Positions 9,106 through 17,581 of a DNA stretch of 42,542 bases are shown piece after piece. The translations under genes and the position numbers were made by a program. Numbering within the stretch: the first letter of the stretch is position 1; every line of letters starts with the position of its first letter. A model generated the notes under the pieces. It worked only from the letters and a program-made list of their open reading frames with translations, did no database searches and was not told the DNA's origin. The DNA lies in the NCBI GenBank assembly GCA_903903635.1, contig CAIUZK010000087.1, forward strand, positions 1-42,542. Direction: 5' to 3'. The DNA comes from an uncultured Bacteroidota bacterium (GTDB lineage: Bacteria > Bacteroidota > Bacteroidia > Chitinophagales > Chitinophagaceae).

Positions 9106-10416
9106 TTATAATTCCTCTACCATTTCAGGTAAATCTACTGGACGCTCATCTTTAATAACTATAGATTTCAGCATATCACTTTTATCAAGTGCAGGGTTTT
9201 GACGCATAATGCTGAGTATGTTCAGAAATTCTCTTATTATTTCACGAGGTGTCAGAAATTCACTCGCTCCTGGCTTGTTGAGGATTTCTTCCATAAAAAG
9301 CTGAATATCATTATCATCAACAGTCATTTCAACACCGTAATTGATGTTGAAAATCATCATTAATTTTTGCAGCAACACAAAAATTTCGGTATGGTTCAAT
9401 GGTTTCAGTTTGATCACTGGCTGAGCGAAATCACGAACTTCCAGTGTCTCAAATTTATTTAAAGCCAACCTTGATTTTAAAGCATCATAACTGAACAAAC
9501 CCTTACGCTCGTTTTCAAGAAATTCTTTCGTTCCGGCAAAATTGATAAAAAGGTTCGATATTTTCCCTTGGAAACAGTCATTATATATACTTAGTATCTT
9601 TTCATAGTTTTTCTCTCTTGCTGGACCTGTCGAAATTTTGTATAGGTTTATTGCCTCGTCCAAGTTCACCATAAATCCGCTGTAGCCCATGCTCACAAAT
9701 AGCTTGCAGAAATTCTTAAGCATGTTATAGTAGTTCAAATCATTTATTATTTCCCTTACGCCAAGATCTGCCCGTGCTTCGGTTTTTGTTTTGTATTCGC
9801 CTTTTAGCCACTTTAGCGCATTTTTACGCAATTGTTCATTGTCATTAATATACCCTGCATAATACTTCAACACCACAAATCCGAGATCAAATCCACCTAC
9901 GTCCGAAAGTTCATTTATTGCCTTCATGATGTTCTTTTCTATGAGCATGAAATATTTATCAGCCCTTATGTCCATCATCGAAATATTGTTTTCTTCTGCC
10001 GTTTTTGTAATCATCTGGTCAATCCACTTCTCAAGCAAAATGGGTAATGCGCCACCCTCTGGTTTGGTTTGAATAGCAATATTATCCATAATTGCCGCAT
10101 ACAGTGCAACGGCCTTTCCGTCATTTGAGTATAGCCTGTTTTCCGGCGTAAAGTCGGCATTGGCAACAACAAATTTCTGCTTCATGGCCACCGTATTAAG
10201 CAAGTGCAGCATAAACGATTTGCCCGAACCAAAATCCCCTATCCAGAACTTCACTAAGCTATGCCCGTTTTTGACATCTTCAAGCGATTTTAAAACGGCA
10301 TTTATTTCTGCCGAGCGTCCTACGGTTATATGCTGTACACCTATTTTTGGCACTACGCCTCCTAACAATGAATTGATAATTGATGTTGCTTCTTTGGGTT
10401 TGATTTGCTCTGCCAT
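9106..10416 (-). CDS. brxD-like: BrxD-like DUF2791 P-loop ATPase (second gene of the putative defence operon)
   Basis: This 436-residue AAA-type ATPase belongs to the DUF2791 (BrxC/BrxD) family of BREX-associated ATP-binding proteins. The N-terminus IINSLLGGVVPKIG (13-26) and ITVGRSAEI are typical of the family. Walker A GDFGSGKS is at 60-67 and Walker B ends in the LDE at 252-254, with DIRADKY at 149-155 between them. Both nucleotide-binding motifs are intact. In type 2 BREX, BrxD is encoded beside BrxHI, and the same order is seen here. The upstream gene ends 74 bases away and carries, at its own C-terminus, a second diverged copy of this very domain. The protein probably acts on DNA or assembles with its pseudo-ATPase paralogue; that is inference. 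Confidence 0.85.
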   Translation of the reverse strand: MAEQIKPKEATSIINSLLGGVVPKIGVQHITVGRSAEINAVLKSLEDVKNGHSLVKFWIGDFGSGKSFMLHLLNTVAMKQKFVVANADFTPENRLYSNDGKAVALYAAIMDNIAIQTKPEGGALPILLEKWIDQMITKTAEENNISMMDIRADKYFMLIEKNIMKAINELSDVGGFDLGFVVLKYYAGYINDNEQLRKNALKWLKGEYKTKTEARADLGVREIINDLNYYNMLKNFCKLFVSMGYSGFMVNLDEAINLYKISTGPAREKNYEKILSIYNDCFQGKISNLFINFAGTKEFLENERKGLFSYDALKSRLALNKFETLEVRDFAQPVIKLKPLNHTEIFVLLQKLMMIFNINYGVEMTVDDNDIQLFMEEILNKPGASEFLTPREIIREFLNILSIMRQNPALDKSDMLKSIVIKDERPVDLPEMVEEL

Positions 10417-10490
10417 GGTGCAATATTTTTAAAAGCTTTCTTTCTTTACCAAACAATTATTTCTTTAGCTTTCGGCTATGAATATAAATA

Positions 10491-13400
10491 TTAGCTAAAA
10501 ACATCTCTATTTTTTTCTAAGACAAGTAATTTTTCAACCAACTCTTTTACGTTTTCTATATCCCGACTTCCAGTTAAAGGAATTACTTTATGAAATGCCT
10601 CAACTTGAGAATTATTAAACAAAATAAAGAGATTTGATGTTATATCGTCAAAATTATCATTCTTAAAAGACATTAGTTTCTGGAAATTAGCTTCTCTTGT
10701 AAATACGGTAGATAATTTATACGAACTTGATGGTATTCGATACAAACTTACTCTATCTTCAAAGTTAATCATGAAACCACTATAATCAATGATTGCAAAT
10801 AATTTGCAATAGCATTTGAGAATCTTATTCTGATTAATTTCATCAATTATTTCACTGACTCCTAGATCTGTCCATGCTTGGCTATTAGAGGAGTATTCTC
10901 CTTGAAGCCATTTAAGTGATTTGTTAATCAATATTCCATTTTCATCCATGTAACCTTCAAAATATTTTAGCAAAACCAGTCCAAAATTGTTTACTAATTC
11001 ATTGGATATTTCATTAACTACCTTGACAATGTTGTTTTGAATAAAGGTTTGATACTTATCCGCTCGGATGTCTAATAATGAAATGCAATTTTCTTCCGCT
11101 GTTTTTGCAATTACTACTTCAAATAATTTTTCTAGTATAGTACATATTACATTGCGACTTTCGGTTGGGTTGAAAGATCTACGATGATCTGTTAGGGCAG
11201 AGTATAAACTTATAGCTTTCTCATCTAATGAAATTCTGTTTTCAGTTATGAAATCTGTCCTAGCTAAACGGTATAGCAATACTGATTTTTCAGTAGTGTG
11301 ATCGTAGATCAGGAAATTCATAAAACTTGTGTGACTTTTTCTATTATTGTGTGAGGGTAATTGTCCCTTTATTTCAGATAAATTAGAGTTAGTAATTGAG
11401 GTTAACTTTGTTGTATCAATAAAATCAATAGTAGATTTTTCTTGAGTATCTTCAGTTAATTTCGGTTCACAATAAAGGGTCTGAATTTCATATTTAAGAT
11501 TTGTTGTTGAACTAGATCTGATTACATCATCAATTCGCACGAAATTTTTTATTTTATTAAAATAGTCAGCTGCTATAGAATAATCATGTCCATCCTCTTC
11601 AATTAAAACATCATCAATGATTTCGTAACAGTTTTCATTTATACTATCAATTAATTGTCTTCTAAAAATATTTCGGCTTTTTGCATAACTCTCAATTTCT
11701 TGCCCCGACATCTTTAGTTCTTTTTCCTGGAAAATAAAAAGTAATGCTATTTGGTTTTCACTTAAAATTGGCAATAAATTATGAGTGGTATCCGTTGCTA
11801 TTGGTACTTCTATTTGAGTTACATTTATTGTCAGAGATGCTTCATTTGGTGAATCTTCCTCATCTGCAAGTAATTGCCCTAAAATGTCAACCGTTTCTGA
11901 ATGTTGTGCTTTTACTTCATCGATATGATCCAAGTCTATTAGTACCTTCTTTTTCCCTTTCACATACATTTTGCTAACCAAATCTATTGCACCAGCCAAG
12001 TCTTTGTTTAATTTTAAATCAGCCGCTATCTTTTGAAATTCTTCTGCATCATTTTTAGTAATAAACAAAGTGTTCTGAACTGCTTTAGGTAAAGCTTTAC
12101 CTTCTATTTTCGCCAAAACAGAGTTATAATAAATGTATTGTAGATATAGCTTCAATGCCTCCGATTTATCGTGCTTCGCAATTTCCTTCGCTGCCTCAAA
12201 AAATATATTTTCTATCGCAAGGTTTTTAATATTTTCCTCTCCTAACCTATATATTTTACTAACCGCATCCTCATGGCCGTTTGCTATGCTTAAAATTATT
12301 TGTTCTAACTCCTCTTTCCATCGCTGCGTATTTTGGGCGTTAAGCTCTATCAGTGTTTCTTTATCAGGCAATAATATAAACTGTTTTTGCTGCGCCAGAA
12401 TTTCATATACATATCTACCTAAAGCCGATTCAAATTGATTTTCAAATCCTCTGTTGTGAAAGTCTTCACTAAGTTTTCTTTTGTGCAGGTAGTTAGTCCG
12501 TACAACATTTTCTACCCTTTTAAAAATCGTGTAAAATACATCTGCTTCTATTCCTTCAGGGTAATATATTTGCGGAACATTTATCATTGCGGCTTTCAGC
12601 TTGCCTACTTCCTGTATAATTGTAGTATTGTTTTTCTTAAGTATTTTATTTAACTCTTTTAACGCAGTAAGATATAACCTTATGGTTGCTATACAACAAC
12701 CTTCAATAGACAAAAAAACATTATCAGGAATGTAAAATTTATTCAGCCATGATATCTCCTGTGGGTTCAGCCCCAGTTTCGTTTTATACTTTGTTCCTAA
12801 CTTATAGTTTTCTTCATAAGAACTTTCAAAAGTGGTATTAGTAATATCTTGTTTAGCGGATATTATAGACTGTTTCTTTTCCTCTAACCCTTCCCATGAT
12901 GTAATATTTAGCGATACATTGGGGTGAATTATTTTTTCTCCTTGACCTGTAATATCTATGATTGTGTTATCGGCGATTTGTTCCAGGTTGGGTATTGCTT
13001 GTATTTTATTTACACTAAGTTCACGAAGACAGACACGGTTGTTAACTCTGTCTAAATTAATATTAAGAAACTGATTTCTATTTGTCCTGAGTGCAACAAT
13101 ATATTGTTTTATTTTCTTTTCAGTCCCAGGATCATTGATCTCGATAAAACCATTAAATAAAACATTATCAATCGCTCTTGATACATCGATAGCGAATATT
13201 TCATAAAGTACTCGTAGGGTAATGTTGAAAATTAAGTTTTGATGCAATTCCTTTATTTCATTTTGCTTTCGTAATTTTTCACCAATTTCATCATTTGTTT
13301 TCTTATATACGTAGTCTTCGACAGTTGGTATTATATCGTCAGATGGCAACAGACATTCAACAATTAGCTCCTTGGAAGGTGAATTAAATTCCACTTCAAA

Positions 13401-14099
13401 AAAGTCCATACATCCTTCTGGTAAAACTAAATTTTCGAGACCCGCTTCCAAATAAGCGCATACACTTTCCTCAATACCTCGCTTATATCCTTTTATTACC
13501 TCATCAATTAGTTTGTTTTTATCATTGACAATGTTTCGTTCATCATTACATTTTAAAATAAATTTTTGCCTTTCCACCTCTATTTTTTTCGCTCGCTCAA
13601 TCATTAATATTTCATAAGCAGTAAATGCTTTTTTATATAATTGTTCACCATTTCGAATGTTTTCATCATGTGCTTTTCGTTTACCAGCAAATAATCTGAA
13701 AAATAGCGGTAATGGTTTAGGCATGTATTGTTGCAAAATTGGTTTTTCAGGCAATCCGCGTAATTCAGATGGAGTTACGAATTCAGGTTGGACGTATTTT
13801 TCTTTTAGTTTTTCTATATCGAAAGCGGCATATTTGTTTCGATTAATTAAAACGTTTTTTTGTTGATTAATTAAATCGCCCAATTCTGTATTTTCCTTTG
13901 CAACAGCATTAATTCGAGACTGTACATATGCTGCTTTCTGTTCTTTAGCAATTGTTTTTTGAGTTCTTTCACGTAGTTTTTGTTGCTGTAATGCAAAACG
14001 CTCCCTCCGCTTCTGATCAGCAATCATAGCGTTGTTCATCCTGTTTATTACTCTGGCTGTACTAACAACAGCACCAAGGAAACTACTTCTTCTTGCCAT
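10491..14099 (-). CDS. TerB-C multidomain protein with C-terminal BrxD-like pseudo-ATPase
   Basis: The 1202 residues divide into three parts. Residues 1-430 begin with a basic stretch and coiled coil (about 25-70), then a domain with CMDFFEVEFN, SKELIVECLLPS and RVLYEIFAI segments. I recall this arrangement from restriction system proteins, where it precedes an Mrr nuclease. Residues 435-850 resemble TerB-C: LGLNPQEISWLNKFY from 442, and a terminal RRQLIDSINENCYEIIDD block. Residues 920-1202 align collinearly with the neighbouring BrxD-like ATPase (KTAEEN, DIRADKY at 1010, SNLFI). There Walker A is destroyed (YDHTTEKS at 932-939, GDFGSGKS in the paralogue) and Walker B LDE has become FED (1113-1115), so it is a predicted pseudo-ATPase. 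I see no TerB-N or nuclease domain. It is first in the operon, and the start follows a TATATTTG box by 16 bases. Domain calls come from memory of the families. Confidence 0.75.
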   Translation of the reverse strand: MARRSSFLGAVVSTARVINRMNNAMIADQKRRERFALQQQKLRERTQKTIAKEQKAAYVQSRINAVAKENTELGDLINQQKNVLINRNKYAAFDIEKLKEKYVQPEFVTPSELRGLPEKPILQQYMPKPLPLFFRLFAGKRKAHDENIRNGEQLYKKAFTAYEILMIERAKKIEVERQKFILKCNDERNIVNDKNKLIDEVIKGYKRGIEESVCAYLEAGLENLVLPEGCMDFFEVEFNSPSKELIVECLLPSDDIIPTVEDYVYKKTNDEIGEKLRKQNEIKELHQNLIFNITLRVLYEIFAIDVSRAIDNVLFNGFIEINDPGTEKKIKQYIVALRTNRNQFLNINLDRVNNRVCLRELSVNKIQAIPNLEQIADNTIIDITGQGEKIIHPNVSLNITSWEGLEEKKQSIISAKQDITNTTFESSYEENYKLGTKYKTKLGLNPQEISWLNKFYIPDNVFLSIEGCCIATIRLYLTALKELNKILKKNNTTIIQEVGKLKAAMINVPQIYYPEGIEADVFYTIFKRVENVVRTNYLHKRKLSEDFHNRGFENQFESALGRYVYEILAQQKQFILLPDKETLIELNAQNTQRWKEELEQIILSIANGHEDAVSKIYRLGEENIKNLAIENIFFEAAKEIAKHDKSEALKLYLQYIYYNSVLAKIEGKALPKAVQNTLFITKNDAEEFQKIAADLKLNKDLAGAIDLVSKMYVKGKKKVLIDLDHIDEVKAQHSETVDILGQLLADEEDSPNEASLTINVTQIEVPIATDTTHNLLPILSENQIALLFIFQEKELKMSGQEIESYAKSRNIFRRQLIDSINENCYEIIDDVLIEEDGHDYSIAADYFNKIKNFVRIDDVIRSSSTTNLKYEIQTLYCEPKLTEDTQEKSTIDFIDTTKLTSITNSNLSEIKGQLPSHNNRKSHTSFMNFLIYDHTTEKSVLLYRLARTDFITENRISLDEKAISLYSALTDHRRSFNPTESRNVICTILEKLFEVVIAKTAEENCISLLDIRADKYQTFIQNNIVKVVNEISNELVNNFGLVLLKYFEGYMDENGILINKSLKWLQGEYSSNSQAWTDLGVSEIIDEINQNKILKCYCKLFAIIDYSGFMINFEDRVSLYRIPSSSYKLSTVFTREANFQKLMSFKNDNFDDITSNLFILFNNSQVEAFHKVIPLTGSRDIENVKELVEKLLVLEKNRDVFS

Positions 14100-14115
14100 T
14101 ATCTAAACTACAATG

Positions 14116-14123
14116 CAAATATA
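14116..14123 (-). promoter_or_regulatory. Bacteroidota-type -7 element for the TerB-C/BrxD/BrxHI operon
   Basis: Read on the minus strand, TATATTTG matches TAnnTTTG and lies 16 bases before the start codon at 14099. No second promoter is evident in the 74-base gap before the BrxD-like gene, consistent with one operon. No -33 TTTG at standard spacing was seen. Confidence 0.45.
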
Positions 14124-14933
14124 TAAACTGATAACAATGATTTATAATTCTTGGATAGAATTCCATTGATTAGCAAAACAATGCAGTGTTGCTTTAAACC
14201 CAGAATATTCCATTTATTAGCACTTGCGACACGAGTGCTTTCTCGTTCCCTAATGAAAAGGGAATGTACCGCCAGTGCGTTTGTAAAGCACTTATTTTTT
14301 CCTATTAACTCCGCCTTAGTCTGGCGCAGGTCTGTAGCATAGCCCCGTGCAAAGCAGCTGTGTCTGAACAATTTAGCCAGTTTTAAACTGGCGTTTCCAA
14401 CCCAATAAATAAATATGCTAAATAATTAGGAAATTCCAATTATTAATTCTACCTTTGGCGTAAATTTAACCCAAAACATCGACACACCTAACTATGTATA
14501 AATCTAAATTCCAATTTATTTGCCAAGAATTAGCTTTCGGATTGCCAAAACATAATTCCGAAAATCCTTCTTCGTGCGCCATAGCTTTTTCAGTGAAGGA
14601 GCATTAATCCTGCGAATTCTGATCAAAAAAATATAACACACTAAAAATCAACAAGTTGCAATTTTAAAAACTTCCGTTTTCCGGAAACTTCCGGAAGCAA
14701 ACCAGAAGTTTTTCACCCAAAACCAGAAGTAAAACCAGAAGTTTTATGAAGCAAAACCAGAAGTTTCATGATGCAAACCGGAAGTTTTCTAATGCCAAAA
14801 ACCTCAATTATACGGCTCGGGATAAAAACTGACATTTAAAAAATGTATAAAAAGTACGCATCGCGAAGAATATCTCCTATTGATTGTCAAAAGACAAATT
14901 ATGCTCTGACATAGAATTATTTCAGGAGAACCC
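14124..14933. repeat. Gene-free right border of the accessory island, rich in hairpins and short repeats
   Basis: No gene is supported in these 810 bases. The left part holds a chain of short hairpins: GCACT/AGTGC near 14220-14240, TTCCCT/AGGGAA near 14247-14265, and a 17-base palindrome GCCAGTTT-t-AAACTGGC (14376-14392). The stretch looks like a relic of an intergenic repeat rather than protein-coding sequence. From 14400 to 14660 nothing is recognised. From 14669 to 14788 there are repeated AAACCRGAAGTTT motifs (separate entry). From 14789 to the desaturase stop nothing further is seen. Confidence 0.5.
14669..14788. repeat. Cluster of AAACCRGAAGTTT direct repeats
   Basis: Five direct copies of AAACC(A/G)GAAGTTT begin at 14699, 14719, 14731, 14753 and 14775, with some ends trimmed. 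Just before them, at 14669-14697, the same motif appears inverted (AAACTTCCG and TCCGGAAACTTCCGGAAG). Spacing is irregular (10 to 22 bases). The cluster lies downstream of the leftward desaturase gene. Its origin is unknown: slippage, protein-binding sites and repeat-element debris are all possible. Confidence 0.65.
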
Positions 14934-16028
14934 CTACCCCCTTCCCATTTTTCGCAGCATTCTTCCATGCTCTGCCAGAGCAACCAGAAAATTAGGCATA
15001 ACTTGATATGGCAGTCCGAATTGCTCTGCAGTGCGCTTAACTATCTTGGAAATCTGAGGATAATGCACATGAGAAATATGTGGAAACAAATGGTGCTCAA
15101 CCTGGTAATTTAATCCACCTATGAACCAATACATAATACGGCTGCGTGGTGAAAAATCAGCAGTATTTAACAACTGATGCACAGCCCAGTTATTTTCAAT
15201 TTTTCTATCTTCGGTAGGCAACGGAAATTCTGATGATTCCAATACATGAGCCAATTGAAAAATGCAGGAAAGTCCAAGACCTGCTACTGCATGTAGAATA
15301 AGGAAACCAAGGATAACTGATTGCCAGGGCATACCAGAAAATATTATTGGAAGCACCAATACATAACCATAGTAAATCACTTTGTAAATACTCAATTCAA
15401 TAAGAGCGCCTCTCAGGCTTATTTTTTCTTTTTTAAGCAACCCTTTCTTTTCATACAAAAACAGTAATCTGTAATCCTTATAGGTAACCCATTGCAACGT
15501 CAGCAAACAATATAGAAACCATGCATAAATATGCTGAAACCTGTGAAGTGTATGCTTCTTTGCATGAGGCGAAAAACGCATCAGGCCACCTACTTCAATA
15601 TCTTCATCCAGCCCTTCAATATTGGTGTAGGTATGGTGCAGAATATTATGCTGAATACGCCAGGTGACATCATATCCACCAACGAGGTTTACCAGATCGC
15701 CAACAATCGTATTTACAGTCTTGTTGCCTGAATAGGACCCATGGTTGGAATCATGATGCACTGAACAGCCTATGCCCACCATACCAAGACCCATCATGAA
15801 CCATAAACCAAAAAACAATGCAGGATGCATAGCGCCTACACAGGTAATAATCAGAATATTAGGAACAAAAAACAGAGCTAACATGGCTACAGTTTTCCAC
15901 CTTAGACCACTATTACCATGAACTTCTATTTTATTTTCCTTGAAAAATTCATCTATATTTTTCTTCAGCGTATCATAAAAGCCATCCTCATCTTTATGTG
16001 CGAAACGCACTATATTCAATTTACTCAC
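14934..16028 (-). CDS. Membrane fatty acid desaturase (front-end/linoleoyl-CoA desaturase-like)
   Basis: This 364-residue di-iron membrane desaturase introduces a double bond into lipid acyl chains, using O2 and an external electron donor. The three histidine boxes are intact: HDSNH at 92-96, HNILHH at 127-132 and QVEHH at 309-313. Glutamine replacing the first histidine of box III is typical of front-end (delta-5/6-type) enzymes, but regiochemistry cannot be predicted reliably. There is no fused cytochrome b5 domain. Membrane segments are evident around 46-66, 70-90, 190-205 and 232-265. The start codon lies shortly before the conserved NIVRFAHKDEDGFY segment. It is monocistronic and sits between the accessory island and lipA. 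Confidence 0.9.
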   Translation of the reverse strand: MSKLNIVRFAHKDEDGFYDTLKKNIDEFFKENKIEVHGNSGLRWKTVAMLALFFVPNILIITCVGAMHPALFFGLWFMMGLGMVGIGCSVHHDSNHGSYSGNKTVNTIVGDLVNLVGGYDVTWRIQHNILHHTYTNIEGLDEDIEVGGLMRFSPHAKKHTLHRFQHIYAWFLYCLLTLQWVTYKDYRLLFLYEKKGLLKKEKISLRGALIELSIYKVIYYGYVLVLPIIFSGMPWQSVILGFLILHAVAGLGLSCIFQLAHVLESSEFPLPTEDRKIENNWAVHQLLNTADFSPRSRIMYWFIGGLNYQVEHHLFPHISHVHYPQISKIVKRTAEQFGLPYQVMPNFLVALAEHGRMLRKMGRG

Positions 16029-16591
16029 TCTGTAATTATTTAAAAAAAATCCCCGCGAAGATAAGGAATTAAAGACAGCATAGTGTTATTTCATTGAAAT
16101 AATAGGAATATGGTACCAGAATTAACCTTCTGTTGCAAGAATTGTATATGAAGCAGACTGAACCTGCGGCTTAACTCAAATACTTTTGGGCCACCTACTG
16201 TATTTATAAGCCCTATAAAAAATGGTGATCATGATCAGCGTAGGAATGAGAAAAACAGTATGCGTTGCTACCCTCGGCCAGAACCGGGTATCCGACAAAT
16301 AAAATGTTCTGAAGGTTTATCCATCGCCCGGAACTTCCTGAGCTGAAATTGAGCAGGTACTTTTAAAATTCAAGCGCAACCAGAATCGCAACACCCATTT
16401 GCAGGACAAAATAGAGGAGTCTGTGGAAAAATATAAGTATACGAAAGAACTATGCTCAGGACGCATAAAAATATGGCTTGCTCAAAACGCTGAGGGGCAA
16501 GCCTGTTTTATCCAGTTCATCGAAAATACTTTCCAAATGAAATTAGTTTTGAGCACTAACAAACTTATCAGAATCGAAAAGGAAATTGCTG
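16029..16591. other. Gene-free stretch with a possible membrane-protein remnant
   Basis: No complete gene is supported here. On the minus strand, 16316 down to a stop at 16176-16178 is open for 46 codons and encodes a hydrophobic segment (VFLIPTLIMITIFYRAYKY) with no ATG start. It could be the tail of a decayed membrane protein. A plus-strand frame from 16399 runs on into lipA on the opposite strand and shows no family resemblance. The rest holds nothing I recognise. Confidence 0.3.
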
Positions 16592-17521
16592 CTAAGACCG
16601 CGATTCAGCCAGCCATTTCTGCCTGCCCTCGCCCGCAAAAACATGCCGCTCGCTATGATAGGACGAACGTACCAATGGACCACTTTCCACATAGTCAAGG
16701 CCCATTTTATATCCTTCTTCCCGGTAAAAAGCAAATTCATCAGGATGCACAAACCGCACCACAGGAAGGTGTTTTTGGGTTGGCTGCAGATACTGGCCAA
16801 TGGTTACTACATCGCAGCCATTATCTGCCAGGTCGCGCAATGACTGAAGTACTTCTTCTTTTTCCTCACCCAGCCCCAGCATTAAGCCGCTCTTAGTGCG
16901 CATGCCACCGTCCTTCAGTCTTCTTATCACTTCAAGGCTTCTGTGGTAGCGTGCCTGTATGCGCACTTGCCTGGTCAGCCTTTCTACTGTTTCCAGGTTA
17001 TGAGATACCACTTCTGGAGCAACATCTATAATGCGTTGCAGGTTTTCCCATTCACCCTTAAAGTCAGGAATTAGTGTTTCAAGAGTAGTTCCCGGATTGA
17101 GCGCCCTGACTGCTTTAATAGTATTGGCCCAAATGGCAGACCCTCCATCTTCCAGTTCGTCACGATCAACAGAAGTAATAACTGCATGTTTTACTTTCAT
17201 CAGAAACATGGCTTCTGCCACCCTCTGCGGCTCGTCCCAATCAACAGGCTCAGGCCTGCCGGTGGCCACATTACAGAAACCGCATGAGCGGGTACAAACA
17301 TTGCCCAGTATCATAAAAGTGGCTGTGCCTTCACCCCAGCATTCCCCCATATTCGGGCAATTGCCACTCTCACAAATAGTATGCAATTTATTTTTATCTA
17401 CAAGCCCGCGCACATGCCTGTAATTTTCACCCATTGGCAACTTTACCCTAAGCCAATCAGGCTTTTTTAAGCGCTTTTCCGTATTAATTTCTGATGAACT
17501 GATTACCGGCAACTCTTGCAT
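16592..17521 (-). CDS. lipA: Lipoyl synthase (radical SAM)
   Basis: LipA inserts two sulfur atoms into protein-bound octanoyl groups, completing the lipoyl cofactor of the pyruvate and 2-oxoglutarate dehydrogenases and the glycine cleavage system. The protein has 309 residues. The auxiliary cluster cysteines are C50, C55 and C61 ([12 protein letters not shown]), and the radical-SAM cluster is C76, C80, C83 (CTRSCGFC). The auxiliary-cluster serine lies in RSSYHS at 285-290. I start at the ATG at 17521. A longer frame begins at 17563 but adds a hydrophobic stretch foreign to the family and would span the TATCTTTG promoter box at 17526-17533. The beta-barrel gene upstream ends 60 bases away. Confidence 0.95.
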   Translation of the reverse strand: MQELPVISSSEINTEKRLKKPDWLRVKLPMGENYRHVRGLVDKNKLHTICESGNCPNMGECWGEGTATFMILGNVCTRSCGFCNVATGRPEPVDWDEPQRVAEAMFLMKVKHAVITSVDRDELEDGGSAIWANTIKAVRALNPGTTLETLIPDFKGEWENLQRIIDVAPEVVSHNLETVERLTRQVRIQARYHRSLEVIRRLKDGGMRTKSGLMLGLGEEKEEVLQSLRDLADNGCDVVTIGQYLQPTQKHLPVVRFVHPDEFAFYREEGYKMGLDYVESGPLVRSSYHSERHVFAGEGRQKWLAESRS

Positions 17522-17525
17522 GGAA

Positions 17526-17533
17526 CAAAGATA
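17526..17533 (-). promoter_or_regulatory. -7 element immediately before lipA (leaderless candidate)
   Basis: TATCTTTG on the minus strand ends 4 bases before the lipA ATG. Transcription normally begins about 5-7 bases after this element, so the mRNA would start at or beside the start codon. mutS shows the same spacing. Confidence 0.45.
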
Positions 17534-17581
17534 GGGAAAAGAGCAAATCAATAAGAAGAACAAGTATACCTGACGCTAATT

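Noticed and set aside
6839-14099. Complete BREX system
   Set aside because: Only BrxD-like and BrxHI-like proteins are present. No PglX-type methyltransferase, PglZ, PglY/BrxC, PglW, BrxA or BrxB is encoded in the window.
14108-14371. 87-codon minus-strand gene upstream of the TerB-C gene
   Set aside because: It covers the hairpin-rich repeat stretch and the operon promoter; the sequence looks like translated repeat, not protein.
14669-14788. CRISPR array
   Set aside because: The repeated motif is only about 13 bases, spacing is 10-22 bases and irregular, spacers are nearly absent, and no cas gene is present.
16399-16896. 165-codon plus-strand gene
   Set aside because: More than half lies antisense to lipA, composition is unlike the neighbours and no family is recognisable.
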